From Nautilus pompilius (lineage: Eukaryota > Mollusca > Cephalopoda > Nautilida > Nautilidae): 64,000 nt of DNA. The stretch spans positions 248,001 to 312,000 of the forward strand of contig JACATO010002215.1 of assembly GCA_018389105.1 (NCBI GenBank), read 5' to 3'. Below the pieces are notes generated by a model. That model saw nothing but the letters and a program-made list of their open reading frames with translations, was not told the origin of the DNA and made no database searches. The translations under genes and the position numbers were made by a program. Positions 45,411 to 59,240 of this stretch are shown piece by piece (position 1 is the stretch's first letter; each line of letters begins with the position of its first letter).

Positions 45411-48400
45411 CGTTTGAGTTCTCGTACTTAGATAAATATCAGGGAATATATATATATATATATATAATATTTTTTTTTCTGTTTATTCTTAACTAAGTAG
45501 TACTTCTGTTTACCCCTCGCTTTTCTTATTAAAACCTTTATTGCCATGGAAGTCAGTTCCACAACAATGGCACTTCCTGGCATTTTTCCAAGGGGAGGTA
45601 ATAACTGTTAAGCTGAGAGGTCTTTAGCCAATTCAGGCGATACGCACAGTCGCATTTAAAATCTCTAGAACAATCCTGTGGGCAGTTTAAAAATGGAGAA
45701 ATATTGTAATTTCTCGCAAACTTCGTGGACTATAAATGTAATTTTATTTTCTGATTGAATGATTTTGATTTTTACAACTATTAGGCTTACATCAGAATAA
45801 ATGTTAGGTTTTGAAAGCACCTGCAATACAAAACTCAGACTAAAAAGAAACGTTCCTGATTCTTTTTTTTTAAAAAAATATATAGCTGTAAGTCTACAAT
45901 TTGAAATAAATCATTTCATATAAAACTATCGAGAGAGAGAGAGTCTGCTTTTCCGTCATTTAAACCCTCCCCCCCTCCAAAATAGTTATTTCCTCCTAGC
46001 TTTGAAGTTATTCTAGATTTTCTGATAAACCGGTGATTATCGAAACATATCCCGGCTTCGGAAGCAGCACCGCCGACTCCGCGTTAACCCTTTTACCGCA
46101 GGAGTCTAACACTAGTAATCGGGTTAATCCCAACAATTATTAGAGAAAAATAGGCAATGCATGAAAATAGCGGACTGTCTGACGTGTCGTGAATATTCAA
46201 AATTAATTTCTTTTCTTGAATACTTACGACACTTTAAAAAAAAAAAAAATTCTATTCACAACGAATCTGGATTGTTCGAATAGAGGGACCATCCAGAAGA
46301 AACTCTGCGGATCATTTGTACACCGTGGGCAGATCAGTCGAGAACGGCATCAACGTTAAAGATGGCGCTGTAGTCACAATGGTTTCTCTGTACTGACGTT
46401 ATGTCTCTCTCTCTCTCTCGAGACTTATTTCACTATTCCCTGTTATTACTGTTGTTTTAAAGCAGCCAACACTACAAAGCCTTGCCCGAGCACTATTTTC
46501 TAAACGCCCGAAGTTTTTCAAGAGGTATTCAGGTTTTCAAAATAATAATATTAAAGAAAAAACACATCTGTTGTTGCTTTCTTCAAGGCCTCCCCCCAGC
46601 AGCACTATCACTAATCTAATATGTTTTATATACATTTTAAAACAATGTTTTAATACCTTTGTTTGTTTGTTGCCTTATTTTCTTCCTATTTAAATCCAGT
46701 CTTGAGTGATGAAGAAGTAAGTTCGTTAATCCTACAACAATATCAATCCATCCTTTTCGGTTAATACTGCCTAGCAAGTTCTTGCTACAGGTGACATTTT
46801 TGAGCTTATATATTTAAATATACAAACGAAATCCTTCCCCCCCCAGTGATAAAAAGAACACTGTATGTAACCGCAAGCTGCCCAATTTTAAAGTATATTC
46901 CATGTTGTCTTCCCAAACAAATGCATGCGCACTTAAACGAGTAGAGAAGTTGAAGATGATGATACCTCAGATCAACTATCCCGTTATTTGTAGCAGCATT
47001 TTCTGAACATCGACGAAATCTCCCCACCGTTGCCTGTATCGCGACGGTTGTTTCCTCGTCTTCACGTCACGTTATAATGTAACCGATGAAGACTGGAAGT
47101 GGACTTTCTGTTTTTTTTGTATTAAGGACGTTAAAAAACAAACAAACCCGGGCTGAAATAGATCCAGCCAGGTTTCACGTGAATGTCTCTAGTAATGGCT
47201 GTTACATTCGGTGTGCCAAACGGAATTGAATCTATCAATTTTAAACCTCTCTCGTCTGGTGAGCGATACAAAAGACAATTCTCATCAACCGTATTTCTTT
47301 CACCACTTGAATGCATCAACACACAGTCTTCCTTTAATAAAGAACATGTCGTAATTTAAGAACATATTTTGCTTTCGTTTTACTAAATGAACATTAATAT
47401 TCCCACCCGCCAAGAAATACTTAGCGAAAAGTTTCCAATTTTAAGTAGCAAGAAAAACGATTTTAATTTTATAATCTGACAGACCGCCACTTCTCGATTT
47501 TCTGCCAACTCTGATCTTTCACGCCACTGTTTCTTCCAACAAGGCAGATAACTTCGCTATGGCGACTTCACACGTGATCATAACTTATTTTGCTGCCAAA
47601 CCAATAACTGGAAAATGATTAAGAAACTGACATGCGCGCTCTAAGAAAAAAATCCGGATACAGTGAAACGATGTACTCTCATCCTGCTCAGAAGGGTATG
47701 CATAATTAACTTTGTTATCATTCAACCACGAAACGTTAAAGAATAAATTACATTTATTCCACAGTGCGCATGTCAGCTTTCCTTAGTTCCATATTGTCTC
47801 AAAGTAAGTTTCTCTTGACCACTATTTCCATTGTACGTTAATACTGTGAGGACTGTTTTCTTTTGTCAGTGTTTAGTGGGCATTTTTGCTATTTGTCTAC
47901 ATTAATTTGGTCACGTAAGCAGTCTATGCTTTTGAGACCATCTGTGACCGTACATGTGTAAGCTGTGGTAAAGGTAATAATATATGGTATAATTCTATGA
48001 ACCCTCCATGCTTAAATCGACCCAAGTACCCCAGGTGACATTACCCAAAATTCTCTAGTGGAAGTGGAATGCGCTTTAGACGTAAGTGAAGGGTAACAGT
48101 CTTCATACAGTTTTGCTTTCGAAGCTGTGCAGTTGTTTGGCAAGACTATCGGTAGAAGGCAGGGGAATCAATGACTTGCTACATAGCGGTGTGCAGGCAG
48201 CATCCTACTCTGCAAACAGTTCCGCACGCAGGTGTTCGCGAGTAATATGTAAACATCCGGTTATCTTTGATTACGACGTGAACGGTCAAGCCTGTTAGCT
48301 ACTGGCTTCTATATTTACGCAAAAAAAAAAAAACACTGCTCGCAAGTAAATACCCGGAGCGAGACTGCTACTTTTTAATACATGATCTAAGCCTGACTCT

Positions 48401-49740
48401 AATGGCAACTGAAACGAGACGGAACCCGACTCCCCGGGGCAAGCGCACTGCCCTGACACTGGACGAAGATCCGTTCTCACCTGTTCTTTAATGACCGCTA
48501 TTTACCGTCTTTTGTATTTAACGTCACATCAGTAGCTCTTTTTCGTTCTCCACGGTAAAAGCTCTCTCAACAGCTTAGTTTGTCCAAGGTTACGGAAAAG
48601 CTTAATGGTTGCTAAATTTTCTGTCATTGGGATACTGTTCTTAATTTAAATACTTAACCACATATGAGACAGAGTATCCTTATACTGCCGCTCCAGTCAC
48701 GCCCACTTTAGCAACCCTTTCCCTTCCTTGCTGTCGGAATTAGGTGGCCTTTCCAGACTCATTGTACACAATCGTAACAAAACGAAATATAGTCTTACCG
48801 GACGTTACCTTTACCGTTCCATACACGTTTTGGGAGAGCTGAAGATTTGTTTTCCTATTACTGTTTTATCTTGTGTTTAATCTTGTATATTATCCTTTTA
48901 TTATTATAACTATATTTTTCTTCTTTGTGATCTTTCAGTAAGCCAAGTTTGATTGGCGTCCAAACAAGGAACTCGTGACTTAGCATAATATACTGGCAGT
49001 GTTCAAATATTGTAGCTGTTTTCTTTCGTGACGTTTTGAGATAATAAAATTTCTACTCAGTACATTTATGTTTGCTTTTCTTTTTTATTAGACGTCGCGC
49101 TATTTAAAAGGCTTTGAAATAAACATCTGCGCGCGCCCAACAACGGGGCCGCGGCGATAGAAGGTGCTTACAAGAATCTAGCTTGGGGCCTGGTCTTGAG
49201 CCAAACGTTCTTCTCGAATCGAGTGGTATCGCACCTAAGAAGGGGGGGTATGAGGATCACAACCAGTTTCGTCCTACACCTGTACAGCATGAAAGAAGAA
49301 TATACATTAATCGGACCGTCAGATAAACCTACACAAAGCAGGCGAGTCCACCGTCCATCGTATCTGAAGATAGTTGGGTTTTCGCACCGGCTACAGAGAT
49401 GCTTCAAATCACCGAATTTATCGTGGGCTAAACAGAAAAGAAGGGCACCGGTCATCAGATCATCTGCAGATGCAGTGTCATCTTGGTCTTCTGTAGTGGT
49501 TTACTAGAACTGTTTGTAAGCGCTCTTAACAACCGAGGCAAACCCGAAGTAAAGGAACCGTCATCCCTATTATTTATCTAACCAGGATTTCCGGGGTAAA
49601 CGCTTCTTTCAATAGGCAACATTTTTGTATCATAATTAGATGCCAGCTTAATCAGGTGAGGTGGAAGATTAAACACTGTATAAATAGTGTTCGAATACAG
49701 AGATCGATCTCTCATACAGGGAGCTAGCCTTTTCTAATGC
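45411..49740. other. Intergenic region, no gene found
   Basis: AT-rich DNA with (AT)n at 45447-45466, a CRE-satellite fragment at 46384-46420 and scattered homopolymers. Open frames here (for example 48086-48298 and both strands of 49168-49507) show no recognisable motif or splice context. I see no exon. Confidence 0.6.
46384..46420 (-). repeat. CRE-satellite fragment, opposite orientation
   Basis: Read on the minus strand this is a GA run followed by GACATAACGTCAGTACAGAGA, the same word order as units of the array at 11608-12524. It lies outside the receptor gene, so the family is dispersed rather than confined to one intron. Confidence 0.8.
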
Positions 49741-50000
49741 GACAGTCTCAAAGGTTACAGGTTAGATTCTTTGCCACGGTGACCTAATCCAGACTGGAAG
49801 AGGCGTGTCTGCCTCGGAAGGGGAAATCCCTGCCAGATCTCTTGGTTTTTTTTAGATGTGAGAGGGAGCTGAAGTGCTTTGAGAAAACCCACACACCTGG
49901 CTGAGCAAGAATACACCATGGTAGGGAGGTACGCCAAACCGAGACTGGGATTCGAAGTTTAGCCATCGATGTTAGCAGCCAAGATTACCCCACAGCCGTT
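49741..50000 (-). mobile_element. tRNA-derived SINE, degenerate
   Basis: On the minus strand a B-box-like TTCGAATCCCAG (about 49945-49956) lies downstream of an A-box-like GTAATCTTGGCTGC (about 49970-49995). The body contains CAGGTGTGTGGGTTTTCTC. It shares the layout GAGAA(A)ACCCA ... GAGCA (plus-strand reading) with the copy at 59000-59240. A second CACGGTGACCTAATCC word at about 50089 suggests another partial copy beside it. Confidence 0.6.
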
Positions 50001-53000
50001 TCCTTGATGCGCACGACCTCCTATGCGAGAGGTAAACTTCCGTTTCCAGTGTAAAATCAGAAAGGGGATTAAGTGAGGACCCCTTTCACGGTGACCTAAT
50101 CCGAATCGGAAAAGGATTTACGTATATTTTGTAGTATCAATGGAGACCAGCCTAACTTGTTGAGGCAAAAGGCCTCGAGTGATGAAAGCCTTACTGAACT
50201 TTTTTTTTTTTTTTTTTACATTTATAGATAGAAAAGAAAAAAATATATATATATTTTTTTAATAGTTCCCCCAGATCCTTAAAACAAACAAACTTGCCGA
50301 ATCGCCAGGTAGATTTACCGAGCGGACAAACGGCGATTCGAGACGGCTCGGTACGACGACGACGTCAGGAAGTCGCATCTTTTCGCACTCAGAGACAATG
50401 GCTGCTTTGGTGGTGGCACCACTGTGACGATCGATCAAATAGAGGAAAACGAGGTAGCACGACATTGTAACACCGATCCCCGATATGATAATCTCTTCTC
50501 GCTTGTGCCATGCAGCCTTTCTAAAGCGAACCACACAGAAAATACTAATAATCTATTCATCATATAAAAAAAGATACCCGCCACGGTGCTGTCATACTAA
50601 CAGTAACGGGTTTATGAAAATGTATTAACTCCCGATAACAATACGAGTAGTTCTAAAAGAAGAAAGGAAAAAAGATGGTTCTCTTGTTATGTACATAATT
50701 CAATCTATTTCAGCTACTTCTACTACACAACATCAGGTACATAATGAACGGATTTATTCGCTAGTAGGCAGAAGCCATTTATTATTTATCATCCGGCAAG
50801 ACGGATGGCTGCCATTTTTTTAAAGAAGACAAACAAGCAAGACAAATGCCTCGTCGTTCTGCGGCACTTATTTTCTTTCCAAATTCTTCCCCGAAGACGC
50901 GATTTTACCAGGATCTGTAAATCAGCATATCTTAACCACACGAGAACAAAGCGTGCTAGAGCTGAGGCGACTCTAATTACGTTTATTCCAAATAAATATA
51001 AAGAGCTGGAAAGAATAATTTTCCCCTGCATTTATCTCTGCAATGCCATTAACGATTACAGAGTAAAATGTGACTCCTGGTGTCTCGACAGGAAGAATAA
51101 TTAACTTTCATCGGTGACCCGACGATGTAGCTGCAAGACTCGCAGCTCTCGTTTATTTCTCTCTCTCTCTTCGAATTCGCGTCTCGGACCTTTTTCTTTT
51201 TTTTTTAGCCGCCGCGTCTGCAGGTTTATCTGGATGATTTTGTCTGTGAGCTGAGATGAACGACGTCCAGATACAGTTTGATCTAGTCATAAATCCACTA
51301 GAAGTGCGCTGTCTCTGTCGACGACATTGTATTATATCTTAGGATTGCAAGCAGAAAGGAGGGGGGCGTGGCGTGTCGATGCAATATCCAAAAAGCTATA
51401 GTCGGAATAATTCAATTCGACGCGCAGAACATTGGGCCTGGCGGTAAATATCGCAGAGACGAGACAGGCCGATTCTTCCGAAACACATGAGTCGGACAAG
51501 GCGCTAAACGGTGTCAGAGAGGTGAAATGTTGGCGATGATTGAGAGGGAGGAAATTCACGGTTCAGCAGGTAAAACGAAACAGTAGAGTTAGATGTGGAA
51601 GAGCTCGACACGAAATCCGGGCTTTTGGCTTAAAAAAAAACAACAACAACAGCCAGCAAGGTGGGTAATTTCTTTCCACGTGGGGCAAAACGATAAGTTA
51701 GCGCGATTCGTCCCATATACTCGATTCTTAGTTTCGTTTTTAGAGAGAAATGTTTGTCAGGGCAGAAAAGACCCGCGCAGTTTCCATCGAACGTTTTAAT
51801 GATCTGTTTCCCTTTTTGTCTTCTGTCTTTAAGTGAAGCACAGTAACATCACCTATGTAGTCATCCCTGAAAAGGAGTCGGCAATCCCGGGATCACCAAC
51901 TCTGATCCAGAATATATATTTGACATATTTGGCTCCCATAATCCCTCCTACTACCAGAACATTTTCATTTTCAGAACTGGTAGGGGATCGGAAGAAATCC
52001 TCCAAGCAGCCGGCTGGTGAAGGAAAGAGAAGAAACTGTGCCAGGTGAGGGCGGGCTTAATGCTACGTCAAACCGAGTCGTTCAAACTCGGCCTCTCGAC
52101 CTTAGCAATCCAGCAGGTTAGCCACAAAACTACCATGCCGCCCGCATCGCGAAAACGAGCCTCTTTACAGACTCCGTTACGAAGCCCTTAAAAAGAAAGG
52201 GGTGGGGGAGGAATTCCCAACCATCTTATAACAACTTACTCGCGCGCAAGAATCTGCCAAAAATAACACGGCATTCCGTTTGTAAAGGCAAAGCAATAAT
52301 TTTAAAAATTAGATCAGATCGATATTCTACGAATGTCTCGTTACGAAAAATACCGAAGCTGGTGGTATAACAAAACAACAACAACAACAAGAGAGAGAGA
52401 TCTGTATCATTTATAAATGTTTGCACAGCCGTAATAACAAACATCCATCAAGCCTTGCGTACTGGCCAATCCACGAAGCAACGAAGCCAAGTCGCAGTTC
52501 TTGCATTAGAAACAATTTCCCTTGAGAATCAATTCGCCGTCCTTTTTCTTTCCTTTCACTAACCCGACCTATTTTCGCATTCACACAGCTCTGTAAAAGT
52601 GCCATTTAAAGAACAAATCCGTTAAAAAAAAAAAAATTGTTCACGCAGAGAGAGAGAGAGAGAGAGTCGGGGAGTCAAGTTCATTTACGCTATTCCGTCT
52701 ACCGGATGTGCGAGCCGAGTTATTCCTTGGCACTTTCCTGCGATACGAAACCCACGTCGTTTGTTATCGCGACCCGTCGCTTCGCCGTGCTCCGAAGAAT
52801 TCTTACGAGAGCTCCGGGAACGTCTCCCGCCAGACACTGCGACGAGCCGAAGAATTTCAAGTTTGGCATTACGCGAGTTCCGCTGGAGTCAGCACATTTT
52901 AAAATGGAATTACATCAGCTTTTGTTTTTTTTTGTTTAATTACTAATCTGCTGCGCAGAATTTCCGTTCGGAATAAATACGCTAACCACAGTAAATAACG

Positions 53001-53952
53001 GCGGACGGTTTTAACAGACGACCGGAAACGGAATAGAAGTTAAGCGTCACGATTAGACGGTGGTGCGACAGTCTGAAATCTGGCACGCAAACACGTGACT
53101 CCGGAACTGACCGCCAAAAAGAAAGCCATGACGGCAGGTGGCGTCGATTCGGTTAGAAGTCTTCAAAAGGCAGATATCTGGGCGTAGTCATGGGTTATGG
53201 CGTTAAGCTACATGAGCAGGATCCGAAGGTAGATCTCTGGGGTCTTCTTACTTCTAGGATGATTCGAGGCTGTGGGCCTTCCCGGAGCGCGCGGAAAACA
53301 ACTTGCACTCGTCGCCTTTTAAACGGACGCATTCGTGAACAAACCAATTATCTCTGTCGGTGATCTTTCTATCTCGCGACAAAAGGGGAACACGTCAAGA
53401 CTATTAGGGTGCAATTCGCGTAAACTTCCGTAATGTGGCATGAAATTCGACGAAAAAAAACGCAATGCACCACATGCAGAAAAGGGAGTCTACTTGTAGG
53501 TTACCCAGAAGTCGTTTCCGTAGAAAGTGTTGCACATCTCTAACGATAACACACAAAAAGTCATCATTAAAGTATTGCTGTTGTTTGTTTTTTTTGTTTT
53601 GTTACGGCCTGTTTCTTTTTTTCATCCAGTAATGATGCCTCCCTTTAAAAGCAAGTACCGCTGTAGCTAATCCAATATGGGTTATTCATTATTTATGCCT
53701 GTGATAATCAACACGATCGCTCTGCGGGCTGAGTGATTTATGAAAGAATATGTAACATTTCCAAGACAACTTAGCCATCTATGGTCTACTACAAAGACAA
53801 TTTGGGAAAACCAGCGCTGGTGGCACCGATCCACAAGAATTAGTCAGCATGGGTGAAAGAATGCATACACTTTTTCTATAGCCTAATAAACAAAGACGCA
53901 CTGATAGATACAATTATTGCTTTATAATATCAGAAACCTAAAACAGGACACA

Positions 53953-54204
53953 CTACAACAGGTGTTCAAAATGTCCACCATCGGTTTCCTCGCCGGCATT
54001 GCAGCTCCTGACAACAGACCGGCACGTGCTCCCACGGGAATAGCTGTCGGGGTTCGAGGATAGTAGGTAGCTGGTGAGAGATCTGTAGAGGGTGACGGGC
54101 TTTACCCCCCCTCCAAGTAAAGCGCCCATCCAAACAGCTCGTCCATGTCGGAAAACACCTGACGTCAGGGTTATGTACGCTGCTCTGTTGCACGGTACCG
54201 CCAT
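53953..54204 (-). pseudogene. Possible 3' end of a DDE transposase
   Basis: An 83-codon minus-strand frame ends SCNAGEETDGGHFEHLL with TAG. A C-terminal GGHFEHLL preceded by a Cys-containing helix is a pattern I associate with the ends of some arthropod-type DDE transposases. The rest of the frame does not match convincingly, so this is a weak, motif-only call. Confidence 0.3.
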
Positions 54205-55342
54205 CTGTGGGCTTCCGAACGAAACGTGTCGATACCGAGAAACAAAATACCTTTATATGGTGGCTAACAACAACAAAGACGACGTTTTAGCTCCACTGTG
54301 ATGAACAAGACAGGAAGCCAGCCGCCAACTGTTTGTAATTCTGTATGTAAAGTAACATTTAACCCTCTTCACGCAACTCTACTACTCTTAAAAAAATCAG
54401 CATAAGTCGAGCCGTAGGGTGGGGGCTGCGACACGTCGAATAGCTCTTTGTAATGACAACCTCCAAGGCGCGTAAGAGATCTGAACACTGACGTGGTATG
54501 CGAAGGGTTAACGCTGTTCCAAAGTCTTGTAGACGGTTTTAGCCGATTTACAATCATGCCCCCCGTACTATGTTTATGAATAAAAGATTTTCATAATTAG
54601 GAGGGGGGCGTGACTGAGAATGAATAATTATCTGCTGTCTACTAAAACTAAAAAGAAGCTAGGCGCGGCCAAATCTTTTTTTTTTAATTTTCAGCCGACA
54701 GAAATAATAGTAAAAACTAAATTACCATCAAATTATTTAAATGCTTATGACTAAATTGGATAATCATTTTCGCTATAAATCTGTCCGCTATGAGACGAAA
54801 TCTTAGGAAAAAATGATGGATAGTGTTAACTGCAGTTAAGTTGTCCGACGATGGCGCAGAAAACAGCCAATATAACGTGTTCGATATTGCTTTCTGCCAG
54901 AGCGATCCAATACTACTACCCTGTGGTGATAGTCAAGTACGTTTTACATCTTGCCCCCTCTCTTTTAAGGTATCTATCTCTCTGTCTGATACTAACGTCG
55001 GTAATTCCGTGTTCTGCCGGCTCAGCCCCAGAGTCCTACCGTTAAGATTGGCAGTACTTCGTGTTCGTTCGCTTTTTGTCGGAAGACTGTGGTGCTCTCT
55101 CCAAAAGCAGTGCACACGGTTCTAAATTAAAGATAGCAGCCTTCTGTCTGTCTGTGTGTGTGTGTGTGTTTTTTTTTTTCAAACTGTTTTTATGTGGCAT
55201 CCAAAAGAAACAATAAAACCGAAAATTATAAAAGTAGTCAGAAAATTCGCCTGGACACTTATCGTCAAAAAGGCACATAACTAATTTTACAGTAAAATGC
55301 TATATCTTTTAGTATTTGCTCGCCTCATAGTCTAGTTCCCAA

Positions 55343-55393
55343 CAGAGAGAGAGAGAAGGGGGAGGGGGAGAGAGAGGGAGAAGGGAGAGAGAG
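55343..55393 (+). repeat. GA-rich simple repeat
   Basis: GA and GGGGA runs of about 50 bases, without the CRE word. Confidence 0.9.
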
Positions 55394-58300
55394 AAATAAC
55401 ATTTTAACAGTTAAAATGTTTATATTTTAAGTTTTTAAAGTGATTAATTTTTTTTTTCTTTCTTGCGAAAGCTAGCATACTCGGGCAGGCAGTGTACATC
55501 TACATATAAGAACTTGGTATCTAGCATTACCACATTACAAATGATTTTGTAAACTCGGAGGAAATGGCAGAGACAGGTAGACAGAAAAGAGTCGTAGGTA
55601 GTGCGAGACAACGGATTTATCCGCTATCAGCACCCTGTATTCTGATATCTCGTATAGGACTGGTTAGTTGGGGAAACTTGCAACAAAGGGAATTTCGTCC
55701 TTGTAGAAAACAAATCGAATAACGTATAAAAAATAACATTTACATATATCCATATCTGCCACATGCCTTGTAGTTCTGTACATCCCTTAACTAGGTAAAA
55801 AGCAAATCAGCGCCCTCTATGCACAGCAGGCATTCATTCCCCTATTTACCAGTGGTCGCGTGACTGGCCCTCCTAATCCATTCGCCCTATGGCTATAGGT
55901 CTTTCGCTGCCGGCAGGCGTTGTCTGTTGGAGAAACCAAGAAACAAACATGTCCGGTTAAAATGTAATTACTGCCCGACAATCCCCTTTAGCTTGTAGGG
56001 GGGCCACCACAGCCGCAGTGACCGCCCTCGATAACTTCCGGCTGTCGCAGTAATCGATAACGCCGAGCCGACACACACCGGGATACGACGGACAGGCTCT
56101 CGGCGCACATTCCCGTGGCGGCGATGCCGTATTTACGACCGACCGTGAAGCATTGCGTCTATTTAAAATCTATAGAAATTAACACTCGTGTGGGCATTTA
56201 GTTTCTGCTGCTGCTTCTAGGGAGCTTTATATCTTCGAGATTTTTAAAAGGCGCTTTGGCGACGCATCAGAATTCAGCCTGGAAGTTGGAGCAGCGAATA
56301 TCCCCCCCCCCTCAACCGATACGGTTCTCTCTGTCAACCTCCCAACTGTTGAGTCGGTACTGTTAAAAGTCCAAGCAATTACATAACAACAACAATGGCG
56401 CTGCCCGCCCAGGACAAGGGAGATAAGTCAGTGTTTCACAGTGCGTAGGTACTCCACAATTCGGTGGGAAAGACGGAGTATCCAAGCAAGGAGACTTCGA
56501 TCCCGATCGCTGATCGATCGATAGCGATCAAAAGACACCAGTAACATGGTCAACTGACATTTTTTTTTTTTTTGTGTGAAATTCGTTTCATATACATTTT
56601 CAAAAGATCCCCCCAACACTGTTCCTACGCGCATGCGCATACACTGCGAGACAAGAAGTAGTGCCAACCATCCTGCGTTGAGAGAGGAACTAAAAGCTTC
56701 CAGACAGGAACTAAACTCTACGCTAGATTACACTTTCCTATATAATTTAGCATCGATTATAGATTAGTTACGGCCCATCGAATGTCAAAATCGTATAAGG
56801 GAGGGACATTCTGTTTGTAATCCGTCATAAATGATGTTTAAGAGCATCAACTAAACGCCAAGTTGACAGGCCCGACTTGACAATATCCAGTCTCCGAAGA
56901 CCGCGTCAGCAGAAGTCATCGGGAGAGAGAAAAGTCCCCCCCCCCTCCACACACACACAACTCACTTTCCAAGAAAATCCATTTCCCTCGAACAGATCCG
57001 ACCCGCTCCGTTAATTTAAATCGCGGCCAGTGTTCGTTAGAATAACTCGTGGTGGCCCGACCCGGCAATGGAGGTCGGACTGAATACCATTCGGTGGCGC
57101 CGTCTGTCGGCCAAAGGTCAATCTGTCAGCCGCAGAGAGAGAGAGAGACGCACCGTCGTCACGAAGTGATTACCGCGAGAGATCTCAGAGGTGCCGCCAG
57201 ATGGGTGGATTGGCACCCCACGAAACCAAGCTGTCAGGTGGTAATCGGATCTTTCGACGCTGCCTCAAACGCGAAACCTAATCCGATAAACTGTCAACAT
57301 TCGATTATCCTTCTGCACCGAAATGTTTCCATTTCGAATCTGTCGGTTCCCTCGAAAAACTGGACGACGCAAAGACTGAACTGCCCCCCTCCACCATAAC
57401 CTAAATCTATTCAAGGAAGCGGGTTTTATCGTCTCCTTTGAGTTATCTGTTAATAAAGCAGGACGAGCGCCTAAGCAGTTTCCAACGTCGCCTCCTGACA
57501 CAAGAAAAAATAATTCGTTAGAGTTGTTGGCAGGTTGGATATGCAGCCTGTTTGAATGTGTCCACCCGATAATTAGTCGTGATGTAGCTTCTGGCGGTCC
57601 TCCGGTGTGCATTGCGGTGTTATTGGGCTTGTAATTGCGAAAAGATGATAATTCCTCCAGTTCACGCCAAAATCTAATGATCTACACCAGATATCTTCAC
57701 CGATAACAATACCCCACCCCATCCAATCAGCAATCTTGGGAGCCATAGCAAAACGTTCGCTATAGAGTAAGCCCTACGCTGTTTTGTTTGTTTTTCTTTA
57801 AAATTCTTTAACCTTTTGTATATACTACATCAGTTTCCACCATCCCAGCCTAGAAATGGTAGTTAGCATTCGTGCTGAACTGGCTTAACTGTACATCATT
57901 GAACAGACCTCGTAAGATGTGGAAAAGCACTCCAGGCGGTATACAGAGGGTTAAAGCTTTTCAAATTTACACAGCAGTATAACTGCCAGTCACAGAGTTT
58001 CTGGGTTTTCTAGAATATGCAATGCTCACAATCACATGATAGGATTCTGTGGGGGGGGGGCTTAAAAGAACGTAGGTTAATTTGTGCTAGATGCTTGTCT
58101 TAAAGTCAACTCAACTTTGTTTGCACAACATATGCACGTCCATTTGAAAACTTTCTCACCTGAAAGCAGTGATAAATTGCATTAAGGCTGCTTACAGGCA
58201 GGTAACAAGCCCATCAGCAGGTGCATTCTTAAGCATCTATGATGCAAAACAATAATGTCAGTGGTCTGCTTATTGGCACTACTTGTTGCAAATAATAATC

Positions 58301-58999
58301 AGTGCCACACCCCTTTTCTGAGCTAGCACATTATTTTTTTTTTAATGTTCAAGTATAAAATTAATTAATTTATCTGATAATACTGTAATCTCTTGCCCTC
58401 TCTGACATTGGGCTCCTCCTCTACCAAAATATTGGATCCGCCCCTTATAATACATTCTTTAAAGAAAAATTGCATGATTATCTGTTTCCTCTTCTTTTAT
58501 CTTAAACAGTTTCTTTTATTTGTGCATCTTGTAGGTTTTCAGTGCTTCTGATGGGAGATGACTACTCACCCAACTCTGTCTGGTAGATCTGGCACAACAT
58601 TTTGATAATTTTTCTGCCCAGCCAGGCCATTATTAGCATTTTCAGCAACACTGGGTTTCCAACACAAATAATGCCGAGTTGAGTCTATTGTTCAGGAATC
58701 TTATTTACCACCTGGTTAGGAAAAGTCCAACGATACTGTTAACAGTATTTTCTTGAAGTCTCCATTTCATCTTGAACTCCCTCCCTTCCTGTCTGTAACT
58801 GAAACTTTTTTTTTAAAAAAAAAAATAATAAATGCCGATTTGTCAAGTATTTTTGGATCATTAAAACCGGATATAATATTTTTTTGAATGCGTACGTATA
58901 ACAATTTCTGTGCAAGAGAAATCTGAAGCTAGCGGTTGAGGTACTACAATGCAACATATAACAAGTGATGTGCTTCCACAATTATGAGACTGTGTACCG

Positions 59000-59240
59000 A
59001 CACACTGAGCTGGTTGGGTGGCTACCTTTCAGCATGGGAGAGATGCCACAACCCGAAAGTCCCTATTAGCTCTCTTCATTTGCAGATATGAGAAACGTCT
59101 TGAAGGCCTGGGGAGAACCCATGTCATTGAGCAGCGAAGGAAAAACAAGCCATACTCTGTGTGTGCCAAACATGAGCTTGTTTGACCAGGATTTAACCTG
59201 TCCTCAAACCTCAGCAACCGATGAGCTACTGCGCTTCATT
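59000..59240 (-). mobile_element. tRNA-derived SINE, same family as 49741-50000
   Basis: On the minus strand the head shows TAGCTCATCGG (A-box-like, 59229-59219) and CAGGTTAAATCCTGG (B-box-like, about 59201-59187). The body has CTTGTTTTTCCTTCGCTGCTC, then ACATGGGTTCTCCCC, laid out like the copy near 49.9 kb. Head ends next to an A-run at 59241 on the plus strand. No clear target duplication was found. Confidence 0.65.

Larger units (their letters stand above)
50041..58999. other. Intergenic region, no gene found
   Basis: No exon recognised. It contains a possible transposase tail at 53950-54010, GA-rich DNA at 55343-55393, (GT)n near 55155, and two visibly CpG-dense blocks (about 55980-56160 and 57000-57260). 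From about 57.7 kb CpG becomes scarce and the DNA more AT-rich. Confidence 0.6.

Noticed and set aside
49168-49507. Frames of about 100 codons on both strands
   Set aside because: Both strands are open over the same bases with no recognisable domain, so coding cannot be supported.
50805-51104. 99-codon frame beginning MAAIFLKKTNK
   Set aside because: No motif, no splice context, and a similar frame on the opposite strand. Treated as chance.
53150-53300. Possible further SINE heads here and near 44840 and 52095
   Set aside because: The A- and B-box-like words are too degenerate or wrongly spaced to support a call.
55398-55420. Short palindrome AACATTTTAA-CAG-TTAAAATGTT
   Set aside because: Only a 10-bp AT-rich stem next to a GA repeat; expected by chance at this composition.
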